In this document: in pieces, positions 25,668-33,664 of the stretch | Layout of the letters: every line of letters begins with the position of its first letter | Position numbering within the stretch: the stretch's first letter is position 1 | Source of the DNA: Clostridia bacterium | GTDB lineage: Bacteria > Bacillota > Clostridia > Oscillospirales > Acutalibacteraceae | DNA length: 37,624 bases | Direction: 5' to 3' | NCBI GenBank assembly: GCA_017560255.1 | Contig: JAFYOI010000016.1 | Coordinates: 1 to 37,624 of the forward strand | Translations under genes and position numbers: made by a program | The notes under the pieces: generated by a model | Databases searched by the model: none | Told to the model about the DNA's origin: nothing | Seen by the model: the letters and a program-made list of their open reading frames with translations, nothing else

Positions 25668-26842
25668 TGAAGATTTATGAGATTGGTACGGGCTACACTC
25701 CGATTCCCGCTCAGATGGGCGCGGCTACGGAGATAGTCGTTGAGGAATTGACACGTTCTTTTATCAAGAATGGAGAAGATGCACAGATTATTGATATTGA
25801 GGCAAGGGACAGAAAGCCGATTGAACTTCCGATTATGGAGGTTAAAGTTCCCGGTATGTTCACAAAGACTGACGTAAGCCTTGGTATTATGCACAAGTTA
25901 AAGAGAGTTGTTTACTCAATCAAACTTGCACGTAAACTCAAGTCAATCCTTAAAAAGACCGACGAGAAGGTTGTTTTCCACTTCCACAATCAGTACAATA
26001 TGTTCTTTTTCCTCAAACTTACAAGCAAGAAACTGCGACAGAAAGCGGTAACGGCTTATACAGTTCATTCTTACATCTGGGGTACTGAGTGGGATGAGAT
26101 AGAAAGCACGGTAAACAAGAAGTATTTTCAGGAAGTTTTCTGTGTTAAGAATTCTGACCTCGTATTTGTGCTTAACGATATAACAATCGACCATTTTGTA
26201 ACAAAACTCGGTGTTAATCGTGACGTGATTTATAAGGTTATCAACGGCGTTAACGTTGAGCGTTATAGCGCGCTTGGTGATGATGAGGTTGCTTCTCTCA
26301 AAGAGCAGCACGGTTTCAGCGGCAAAAAACTCATTTTCCAGGTCGGCTCGGTGTGCGACAGAAAAAATCAGTTCGGCTCTGTGAAAATGCTTGCTGATTA
26401 CCTCAAAGAAAATAAGGATATTATATATATGTATGCGGGCGGTATTATTGACGCCGAGTATCATCAGTCAATAATTAACTTTGCTCAGCAGAACGGAATC
26501 GCGCAGCAGGTTAAGTACGTTGGTGAACTTTCACCGGGTGAGCAACTTAATCAGTATTACAATATGGCGGATTGCAGTGTGTTTACTTCAAACCTTGAAT
26601 CATTCGGACTTGTAATAATCGAGGCAATTTCATCGGGTACACCCGTTATCATCGGCAGTAACCTTATGTTTGACCTGAGCAGTGGTTACTATATGTATCA
26701 CAATGCCGAGGAGTTCGTCGCGCAGGTTGATACCGTGCTGAGCGGAAAAGAACTTACTTGCGGCGACGGCAAAGAGGTTGTCGATAAATATAATTGGGAT
26801 ACCGTTGCATCAATGCATTCAGAACTTTTTAAGAATAACTAA
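25667..26842 (+). CDS. Glycosyltransferase family 4
   Basis: A 391-residue GT-B enzyme. Its ATG shares a base with the stop of the previous gene (TAATG), and GGAGAAG is the ribosome site. The C-terminal half has FQVGSVCDRKNQFGSVKML and ESFGLVIIEAISSGTPVI, the E-x7-E donor motif. The N-terminal half (GTGYTPIPAQMGAATE) has the glycine-rich acceptor loop. It belongs to the same polysaccharide assembly line, with an unknown donor sugar. Confidence 0.88.
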   Translation: MKIYEIGTGYTPIPAQMGAATEIVVEELTRSFIKNGEDAQIIDIEARDRKPIELPIMEVKVPGMFTKTDVSLGIMHKLKRVVYSIKLARKLKSILKKTDEKVVFHFHNQYNMFFFLKLTSKKLRQKAVTAYTVHSYIWGTEWDEIESTVNKKYFQEVFCVKNSDLVFVLNDITIDHFVTKLGVNRDVIYKVINGVNVERYSALGDDEVASLKEQHGFSGKKLIFQVGSVCDRKNQFGSVKMLADYLKENKDIIYMYAGGIIDAEYHQSIINFAQQNGIAQQVKYVGELSPGEQLNQYYNMADCSVFTSNLESFGLVIIEAISSGTPVIIGSNLMFDLSSGYYMYHNAEEFVAQVDTVLSGKELTCGDGKEVVDKYNWDTVASMHSELFKNN

Positions 26843-26861
26843 AGACGGTTGGTGAGTAAAA

Positions 26862-27947
26862 ATGGCAAAAAAATTAAATGGAACGGTTATTGTTACATAT
26901 CGTTGTAATGCCAAATGCACAATGTGCAACAGATACAAAGTGCCCTCAAAACCCGAGGACGAAATTTCAGTTGAAACAATTCGCAAATTGCCCGAAATGT
27001 ACTTTACAAACATCACGGGCGGCGAGCCATTTATGCGTGATGACCTTAAAGACATCGTAAGGGAACTTTACAAAAAGAGCGAGCGAATCGTTATTTCAAC
27101 AAACGGCTTCTACACCGACAGAATTGTTGATTTGTGTAAAGAATTTCCGCAGATTGGTATCAGAATTTCAATTGAAGGACTTGAACAGACAAATAACGAG
27201 ATAAGAGGTCTTGACGACGGCTACAACAAGGGTTATACAACCCTCAAAACCCTCGTTGATATGGGGATGAAGGACGTAGGATTCGGTATGACTGTTCAGG
27301 ACAGAAACGCCCCCGACCTCGTTGCTCTTTATGATATTTCCGATGAACTCGGAATGGAGTTTGCAACGGCATCTCTCCACAACAGTTTCTATTTTGTAGA
27401 GTCAAATAACGTAATTGAGGACAGATTGATGGTTGCACAGAATTTTGAGGACCTCGTAAACAAACTCCTCAAATCAAACAGCCCGAAAAAGTGGTTCCGC
27501 GCATACTTCAATCACGGACTTATCAATTATATTTTCAGCCAAAAGCGTTTGCTCCCGTGTGATATGAGTTTTGATACGTTCTTTATTGACCCGTTCGGCG
27601 ACGTAATGCCCTGCAACGGAACGAAAGAAAAAGAGGTTATGGGTAACCTCAACACTCAGACTTGGGACGAATTGTGGAACAGCGAGCAGGCGGAGGAAGT
27701 TCGCAAAAAGGTTCGTTGTTGCGACAGAAACTGCTGGATGATCGGTTCCGTTTCACCCGCAATGCGCAAGTACATTCACAAGCCGCTCTGGTGGGTGTTA
27801 AAACACAAGTTCCTTTTCTTCTACAAGAAGAAAAAATATTCAATGTATGAGAATAAAATCGTCTGTGATTACCGTGATGGCAAGGTTACGAAGGAGCAAC
27901 TTGACGCTTGCTCAACCTGCGAAAAGTATCACAAAGGCGGGTGCTGA
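26862..27947 (+). CDS. Radical SAM/SPASM enzyme in a polysaccharide operon
   Basis: A 361-residue enzyme. The radical SAM cluster motif is CNAKCTMC (Cys15, Cys19, Cys22), followed by ITGGEP at 51-56. Further cysteines at about 226-250 (LLPCDM...VMPCNG) and CCDRNC suggest a SPASM-type auxiliary Fe-S site. The ~90 residues after that include an aromatic, basic stretch (KPLWWVLKHKFLFFYKKKK) that may touch the membrane, and a C-terminal CSTC...GGC group. It lies 19 bp after a glycosyltransferase and 24 bp before the pyruvyltransferase. Likely roles are sugar radical chemistry (epimerisation, deoxygenation, methyl or methylthio transfer) on the glycan or its carrier; the substrate is not known. 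A peptide-modifying role is possible but no precursor gene is seen. Confidence 0.85.
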   Translation: MAKKLNGTVIVTYRCNAKCTMCNRYKVPSKPEDEISVETIRKLPEMYFTNITGGEPFMRDDLKDIVRELYKKSERIVISTNGFYTDRIVDLCKEFPQIGIRISIEGLEQTNNEIRGLDDGYNKGYTTLKTLVDMGMKDVGFGMTVQDRNAPDLVALYDISDELGMEFATASLHNSFYFVESNNVIEDRLMVAQNFEDLVNKLLKSNSPKKWFRAYFNHGLINYIFSQKRLLPCDMSFDTFFIDPFGDVMPCNGTKEKEVMGNLNTQTWDELWNSEQAEEVRKKVRCCDRNCWMIGSVSPAMRKYIHKPLWWVLKHKFLFFYKKKKYSMYENKIVCDYRDGKVTKEQLDACSTCEKYHKGGC

Positions 27948-27971
27948 ATATAAGCAAGTAGGAGGATGACT

Positions 27972-29126
27972 ATGTTAGGTGTTTGTCTTAAATATACACA
28001 GAATAATTACGGCAGTAAGTTGCAGGCACTGGCAACGGTAAGGATGTTTGACGCTCTGGGTATAGATTACGAAATCCTCCGCTACAACAAAAAGACCCTG
28101 AAATTCTACGTTAAATCCTTGCCGAGATTTTTTAACTGGGTGTTTATTAATGATAGGTATCTGCAGTTGCAACGTGCGGTTGAGTTTAAAAAGCATCCCG
28201 AGATAAAGGCGAACGTTGACCTTAGAAACAAGTCTTTTGAGAATTTTGACGTTTATTTCAGCGACCATTTATCTCCTGTTTACAGTAGTTATGATGAACT
28301 GAGAAAAGTTTGCGGCAGTAAGTACGACTGTGTTATTACGTGCAGTGATCAGTTGTGGTCACCTTCTGCGCTCGGCTCAGGATTCTATAATCTGATGTTT
28401 GCTCCCGATAAAACCAATAAAATTTCGTGGGCGTCAAGTTTTGGTGTCAGCAGTATTCCATGGTATCAGAAGGGCAGAACCAAAAAATACCTCAAGCGCA
28501 TTGGACATATCAGTATGAGAGAAAATACGGGCGCAAAGATCGTCAAAGAACTCATTGGCAGGGACGTTCCTGTACTTATGGACCCCGTATTCGTGTTCAA
28601 TAAAGAGGAGTGGGAAAATCTTATTCCAACCGCTGAACCCGAGTGGGACGATTACATTTTCTGCTATTTTCTCGGTTCAAATCCCGAACACAGAGAGGCG
28701 GCTAAAAAATTGGCGGCTGAAACGGGCAAGAAGATTGTTGCTTTGCGCCACCTTGATGAGTATGTTGCACAGGATGATGACTTTGGTGACTACGCTCCCT
28801 ACGATGTTGACCCCGTAAGGTTTATGAATATCCTTCGCAATGCATCGTACATCTGCACCGATTCTTTCCACGGTACAGCGTTTTCAATCATTCTTGAGAA
28901 GAAGTTTGTGGTGTTCAATCGTTATAACGATGCTTCCTCAAACTCCAAAAACACCCGTATTGATTCCGTTTGTCAACTTCTTGACCTGAGTGACAGACGC
29001 TTTAAAAATACGGACAGTATTTGTGAAACTATGGAAAAAGAAATTGACTACAACGAAGTTACCAAAAAGGTTGATGTTTATCGTCAGAACACAAAAACGT
29101 ATCTTAAAAATGCGTTTGGAGTGTAA
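27972..29126 (+). CDS. Polysaccharide pyruvyltransferase family protein
   Basis: A 384-residue GT-B-like enzyme of the CsaB/WcaK family, predicted to add a pyruvyl ketal from PEP to a sugar. ATG 27972 is preferred to ATG 27966 because AGGAGG ends only one base before the latter. Family features: NNYGSKLQALA near the N-terminus, VITCSDQLWSP, SMRENTGAKIV, VLMDPVFVF, and C-terminal ASYICTDSFHGTAFSIILEKKFVVF. Pyruvylation would make the polymer acidic and is often read by SLH-type or other wall-binding domains. It sits directly after the radical SAM gene. Confidence 0.9.
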   Translation: MLGVCLKYTQNNYGSKLQALATVRMFDALGIDYEILRYNKKTLKFYVKSLPRFFNWVFINDRYLQLQRAVEFKKHPEIKANVDLRNKSFENFDVYFSDHLSPVYSSYDELRKVCGSKYDCVITCSDQLWSPSALGSGFYNLMFAPDKTNKISWASSFGVSSIPWYQKGRTKKYLKRIGHISMRENTGAKIVKELIGRDVPVLMDPVFVFNKEEWENLIPTAEPEWDDYIFCYFLGSNPEHREAAKKLAAETGKKIVALRHLDEYVAQDDDFGDYAPYDVDPVRFMNILRNASYICTDSFHGTAFSIILEKKFVVFNRYNDASSNSKNTRIDSVCQLLDLSDRRFKNTDSICETMEKEIDYNEVTKKVDVYRQNTKTYLKNAFGV

Positions 29127-29141
29127 AAAGTGAGTGTGAAT

Positions 29142-30221
29142 ATGGAATTAATTACGGTAATTGTGCCGATATACAAGGCTGAAAAATTTTTGCTTCGTTG
29201 TGTTAGCAGCATTCAGAATCAGACTTATAAAAATTTGGAAATTATTCTTGTTGATGACGGTTCGCCCGATAACTGTTGGGAACTGTGTCAGCAGTTTGCC
29301 CGGCAGGACTCGCGCATTAAGATTTTTCACAAGGAAAATGCGGGACAGGGACTTGCAAGAAACGACGGTCTTGATATGGCAACGGGCGATTATGTTACGT
29401 TTATCGATTCGGATGACTGGATAAGCGAAGACCATATTGAAAATCTTTATTCGGCAATTGTTGAAAACAACGCCGACGTTGCACTCGGCAATCATACTAA
29501 AGTATTTGCCAACGGCGAAACCCAGACAAAAATGCTTTCGCTGAAAGAGGGCGTATATGAGGGGCAGAGTATTGTTGATGAAATTTTGCTTCCGCTCATA
29601 GGCGCTGATACGAAAAACAGCAAAGATATACTTGTAAATTCAAGTACGTCAATGAATTTATACAAAATGGATGTAATCAGGACAAACAACATCCGTTACG
29701 TCAGCGAAAGATACGCTGTCGCAGAAGATTTTTATTTCAACGTTGATTTTTACCATTATTCAAAACGAGTTGTTTTCACAAAGGAATGCGGATATTTCTA
29801 CTTTCAGAATTTTGAATCAACGGGTGAGAAATACAATCCCAAGCGTTTTGAACGCACGCTCAATTACTATTCCGTTATTTGTGAACGTGTTGAGAGATAC
29901 GGACTGGCTGATAGGGTGGGTCATCGCATTGGACGAAGTTTCCTTATGAAAATCCGCGTTGCAATCCGTCACATAACCAACTCCGATATGCCTCGTAAAG
30001 AGAAGTTGTGCAGGATTGAAGAAATTCTCACAAATGAAGTTGTGCATAGCGTTCTGTTGAGTTATCCGATTGAGGATTATAACCGTTCAATGCGTCTGCT
30101 TGCAAAATTTATGCGTGCGCAGAGAGTGCGTGGAGTTTACCGTTTGATGCGTTCACGTGAAAATGCGCGCAACAGTAAAGTGCTAAAAAAACTACTCAGA
30201 AAAATGGGTATAGGAAGATAA
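29142..30221 (+). CDS. Glycosyltransferase family 2
   Basis: A 359-residue GT-A enzyme. I start at ATG 29142 (MELITVIVPIYKAEKF); an in-frame GTG lies 12 nt upstream. It has the typical ILVDDGSPDNCW, NAGQGLARNDGLDMATGDY and FIDSDDW (DxD) motifs in the first 110 residues. The ~200-residue C-terminal part is helical and basic and ends RKMGIGR. It is the only inverting GT-A enzyme of the five transferases, so it probably makes the one beta linkage, assuming the GT4 enzymes retain. Confidence 0.93.
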   Translation: MELITVIVPIYKAEKFLLRCVSSIQNQTYKNLEIILVDDGSPDNCWELCQQFARQDSRIKIFHKENAGQGLARNDGLDMATGDYVTFIDSDDWISEDHIENLYSAIVENNADVALGNHTKVFANGETQTKMLSLKEGVYEGQSIVDEILLPLIGADTKNSKDILVNSSTSMNLYKMDVIRTNNIRYVSERYAVAEDFYFNVDFYHYSKRVVFTKECGYFYFQNFESTGEKYNPKRFERTLNYYSVICERVERYGLADRVGHRIGRSFLMKIRVAIRHITNSDMPRKEKLCRIEEILTNEVVHSVLLSYPIEDYNRSMRLLAKFMRAQRVRGVYRLMRSRENARNSKVLKKLLRKMGIGR

Positions 30222-30235
30222 AAGTAGGTTATTTT

Positions 30236-31252
30236 ATGTTGATTTTGTCTAACAGCCTTACGCAAGTTGATGATGAAGGCGGTCTTAAACTTGCTACAAG
30301 CATAGTAAAGAGAATAAAGCAAAAGGACGGCAATACCTACGTTGCAACTTTTGAGCGTGAATTTGCGCAAAGTGACGTTCATCTGACACTTAACAAATTC
30401 CACGTAAGCCGTCAACTGATTTCACTTATCAGGAAGCAGGCTCAGCCCGTTTTATATATTCCGTTTCCTGCGCCGACAACGTCTATGGCAATCCGCATAA
30501 GGCTCTTGTCACTGGTTACGAAAAAGGGACTGAAGGTGATGCTTGTCAGACAGTACCCGATGAGTAAATTTGCACAACGACTTCTCAAAGGCAGTAAGGC
30601 GGAAGTAGTTGTTTTTTCCAAGAAAGCGCAGGAGTTTTACAGTGAGATAGTTGGGGACAGGACGCTTTACCTCAAAACAGGTATTGACACCGAAAAATTT
30701 GTTCCCGTATCCTCTGAAAAATCAAAAGAGTTAAAGGTCAAGTACGGGTTTTCTCCTGACAAGCCGGTTGTTCTCCACGTCGGCCATATGAAAGAGGGAC
30801 GCAACGTACGAGAGTTAATGAAAATAAGCGATAAATATCAGGTGGTGCTTGTCGTAAGCACCTTGTCAAAAGAAAGGCAGAATGAACAGTTGCGTCAGGA
30901 ACTGACTTCCTGCCCGAATATCAGAATATTGGACGGCTATCTCCCGGATATTGAGGAGATTTATCAGTTGTCCGACGTATATTTCTTCCCCGTAAAGCAG
31001 GTTGGGCATTGTATAGACGTGCCGTTGTCCTGCTTGGAGGCAGCCGCTTGCAACAAACCCGTAATTACAACCGATTACGGTGAGATGAGGGAGTTTGTCG
31101 GCAAAGACGGATTTAATTTTATCGATGAGATTGAGAGCGAAACTCTCAATGAGTCAATCGAGACGGCGCTAAATTCGGTGGGTTACGATACCCGCAGCGC
31201 GGTGCTTGAATACGATTGGAGTAAAGCGGTGGAGGCTTTGACAACCTTGTAG
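30236..31252 (+). CDS. Glycosyltransferase, family 4-like, divergent N-terminus
   Basis: A 338-residue protein. The C-terminal half is clearly GT4: VVLHVGHMKEGRNVRELMKI and DVPLSCLEAAACNKPVITTDYGEMREFV with the E-x7-E donor pattern (first Glu replaced by Asp). The N-terminal half is short (about 170 residues) and lacks the clear glycine-rich acceptor loop, though DDEGGLK near residue 12 may serve. It is therefore a small GT-B enzyme that may use another acceptor. It starts 14 bp after the GT2 gene. Confidence 0.82.
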   Translation: MLILSNSLTQVDDEGGLKLATSIVKRIKQKDGNTYVATFEREFAQSDVHLTLNKFHVSRQLISLIRKQAQPVLYIPFPAPTTSMAIRIRLLSLVTKKGLKVMLVRQYPMSKFAQRLLKGSKAEVVVFSKKAQEFYSEIVGDRTLYLKTGIDTEKFVPVSSEKSKELKVKYGFSPDKPVVLHVGHMKEGRNVRELMKISDKYQVVLVVSTLSKERQNEQLRQELTSCPNIRILDGYLPDIEEIYQLSDVYFFPVKQVGHCIDVPLSCLEAAACNKPVITTDYGEMREFVGKDGFNFIDEIESETLNESIETALNSVGYDTRSAVLEYDWSKAVEALTTL

Positions 31253-31268
31253 TTTTGGAGTTTTACTT

Positions 31269-32555
31269 ATGGAAAGTTACAATTCAGGAAAACTTTATAT
31301 AAGAAAAAGAACGCTCCCCGAGTGGTTTACGGTATACATATTTATAATGCCGTTTCTACTTTCGATGTTTATGGAGTTTTTAGGTGTACCGAGTTTTATC
31401 AAGTACACTGTTGATGCCGCTTGGGTTGGTATTTTCCTTATCTTGTTTGCAAGAAAGAGAATTTTGCTTGAGAAAAAGGTTACTCCGTTCGTTGTTTTTG
31501 CAGGTATATTCCTGCTGTACGTTACGGTGGTGTATCTGTTTAACTATCAGTCGGTGTTCTATTTTCTCTGGGGTGTGAGAAACAATTTCCGTTTCTATAT
31601 TGCATTCTTTGCTTTCGCAATATTCTTTGAGGAAGACGATATAAAATCTTGTTTTAAAATTGTTGACGTTCTTTTCTGGGTCAATGCTCTTGTGTCATTG
31701 TTTCAATTTTTCGCTATGGGATACAGACAGGACTATCTTGGCGGTATCTTTGGCGTAGGACGTGGATGTAACGCATACTCGATTGTTTTATTCGTACTTG
31801 TCGTGGCGCGTTCGGTTTTGTCGTATATGAATGGTGTTGAAAAACCGCTTTTGTGCTTTTTGAAGTGTGCGACAACCCTGCTTATTGCCGCTATGGCGGA
31901 ACTTAAGTTCTATTTTGTTATTTTCGTGTTGATATTGATTCTTTCAGGTGCTTTCACAAAGTTTTCGTGGCGAAAGATTCTCATATTCTTTATAATGGCT
32001 ATTATGATTATGCTTGCGGGCTCAATCCTGACGGTAATTTTCGGTGAGGGTGAGGCGCTGACGCTTACACGTATCTGGGAGTTGGCAACGGCTACAAGTT
32101 ACGCTTCAACAGAGGATATGGGACGATTTACCGCTATTCCAACGGTTTCAAACCGATTTTTGCTGGATTTCCCGTCGCGTATGTTCGGCAAGGGTATCGG
32201 CAACTGTGATACGTCGGCGTTTGCAATTTGCAACACCCCGTTCTTTGAGGCTTATTCTGATTTGCGTTACAACTGGTTCTCAAGTGCGTTTCTTTATCTT
32301 GAAATGGGTGTTCTTGGTCTGGTTTTCAACCTTGCATTCTACGTTATCACGTTCATATTTGCGCGCGTATGTTACAAGCGAGGCACAAGCAATCCGCTTT
32401 TCTGTCAGATAGCAATGATCTTTGCGATTATCTCAATCATTCTCACTTTCTATAACGCGTCAATGAGAAAAGAGGTTGCATATATTGCGTACTTTGCTAT
32501 GGCGTTACCGCTGATTGCATATAATCCCGGCCGTACAACCGGTGAACAGGAGTAA
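31269..32555 (+). CDS. Wzy-like polysaccharide polymerase
   Basis: A 428-residue membrane protein with about 10-12 hydrophobic segments across its length and one larger hydrophilic loop at about 260-330 (rich in aromatic and charged residues). That is the usual topology of O-antigen polymerases and ligases. No sequence motif is diagnostic; the call rests on topology, size and position between the last transferase and the acyltransferase. It would join repeat units outside the membrane. Confidence 0.82.
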   Translation: MESYNSGKLYIRKRTLPEWFTVYIFIMPFLLSMFMEFLGVPSFIKYTVDAAWVGIFLILFARKRILLEKKVTPFVVFAGIFLLYVTVVYLFNYQSVFYFLWGVRNNFRFYIAFFAFAIFFEEDDIKSCFKIVDVLFWVNALVSLFQFFAMGYRQDYLGGIFGVGRGCNAYSIVLFVLVVARSVLSYMNGVEKPLLCFLKCATTLLIAAMAELKFYFVIFVLILILSGAFTKFSWRKILIFFIMAIMIMLAGSILTVIFGEGEALTLTRIWELATATSYASTEDMGRFTAIPTVSNRFLLDFPSRMFGKGIGNCDTSAFAICNTPFFEAYSDLRYNWFSSAFLYLEMGVLGLVFNLAFYVITFIFARVCYKRGTSNPLFCQIAMIFAIISIILTFYNASMRKEVAYIAYFAMALPLIAYNPGRTTGEQE

Positions 32556-32557
32556 TT

Positions 32558-33592
32558 ATGGAAAAAAGTTTAATCGGTAACAGAACGATGGGGCTTGACG
32601 TCCTTAAGTACCTTTGTTGCTTTTTGATAATTTTATTGCACGTTGAATTTCCGGGCAAACTTGATGAACGTATCACCATTTTCTGCAGGATGGCAGTTCC
32701 GATTTTCTTTATGATAACGGGTTATTTTTACACGCAGACCCATGAGAGAAAAAGGGAAACGAAGCAGATAAAGAAGATTTTTATACTGTTTGTGGTTGCA
32801 AATCTTCTCTACGTCGTCTGGGTTTTTGCAAAACTTATAATGAGTGGCGAATCCGTATCAGAGTATGTCAAAGGATTTTTGAACGTACGTACTTTAATTG
32901 AGTTTCTGGTGTTCAATCAGTCACCTCATAAAAATTCCGTTTGGTATCTGAGCGCTTTGCTTTATGCGCTGGTGCTCATTTGGATTCTTGGGAAACTTAA
33001 AATAAGCACAAGAAAACTCTATCCGCTTATCCCGTTTTTAATTGTGGCAAATCTCATACTCGGTACTTATTCGGTAGCAATATTTGGTAGGGAATTTTCG
33101 GTTGTTTACAGCAGAAATTTCATTTTCTGCGGCTTACCCTATATTCTGCTCGGAGACTTTATTTACAATTACAAAGACAGATTCAAAAAGTCTGTTTTTA
33201 CAGTTCTCATTCCTGTTTTTCTTTGCACGACGGTTCTGGAATATCTCATTTTATCAGGCAGATATGATTCCTTTGTGCAGGAGCAGTTTATCAGTACGTT
33301 TTTCCTTTCTTTCTGTGTTTTCAATTTCTTTCTCAAGTGCGAAAACATATTCGTCGGAAACGCGATTTTCAGAAAGATTGCGCATTTCGGTCAAAAGTAC
33401 ACTTTGGTTATCTACGTAATACATTCAATTGTTATTGATTTCTGGATTAAAGGTTACGGATTTATTTCTTCAAAGGTTGAAAGTTTTTCCCTTGCGCTCA
33501 ATATTCTCGAGCCGATAGTGGTGCTTATCGTTTCCACTGTCTGCGCGTGGATAGCAAGTGTCATCGGAAAGAAATTATCTAAAAGGTCGTAA
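32558..33592 (+). CDS. Membrane acyltransferase 3 (O-acetylation)
   Basis: A 344-residue membrane protein of the AT3 family, predicted to carry acyl groups across the membrane and acetylate the glycan. Features: GLDVLKYLCCFLIILLHV with Asp14 and His28, CRMAVPIFFMITGYFYTQT, and about ten membrane segments. It starts 2 bp after the polymerase gene and is the last tightly packed gene of the operon. Confidence 0.92.
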   Translation: MEKSLIGNRTMGLDVLKYLCCFLIILLHVEFPGKLDERITIFCRMAVPIFFMITGYFYTQTHERKRETKQIKKIFILFVVANLLYVVWVFAKLIMSGESVSEYVKGFLNVRTLIEFLVFNQSPHKNSVWYLSALLYALVLIWILGKLKISTRKLYPLIPFLIVANLILGTYSVAIFGREFSVVYSRNFIFCGLPYILLGDFIYNYKDRFKKSVFTVLIPVFLCTTVLEYLILSGRYDSFVQEQFISTFFLSFCVFNFFLKCENIFVGNAIFRKIAHFGQKYTLVIYVIHSIVIDFWIKGYGFISSKVESFSLALNILEPIVVLIVSTVCAWIASVIGKKLSKRS

Positions 33593-33618
33593 CTGAAAGT
33601 GCTTTTAAATACTGATGT

Positions 33619-33656
33619 TAATCGCTACGCGATTGATATAATTTTTTCTAAGGAGG
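33619..33656 (+). promoter_or_regulatory. Hairpin, -10-like box and ribosome site before the NAGPA gene
   Basis: AATCGC-TAC-GCGATT (33620-33634) is followed by TATAAT (33637-33642), a T-run and AAGGAGG. The hairpin is too short and too far from the Ts to be a convincing terminator, and no good -35 is seen. The next gene may have a weak promoter of its own or be read through from the operon. Confidence 0.4.
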
Positions 33657-33664
33657 AAAAAACA

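Noticed and set aside
33619-33650. Terminator at the end of the polysaccharide operon
   Set aside because: A 6-bp stem separated by 7 nt from the T-run is too weak; readthrough into the NAGPA gene is as likely.
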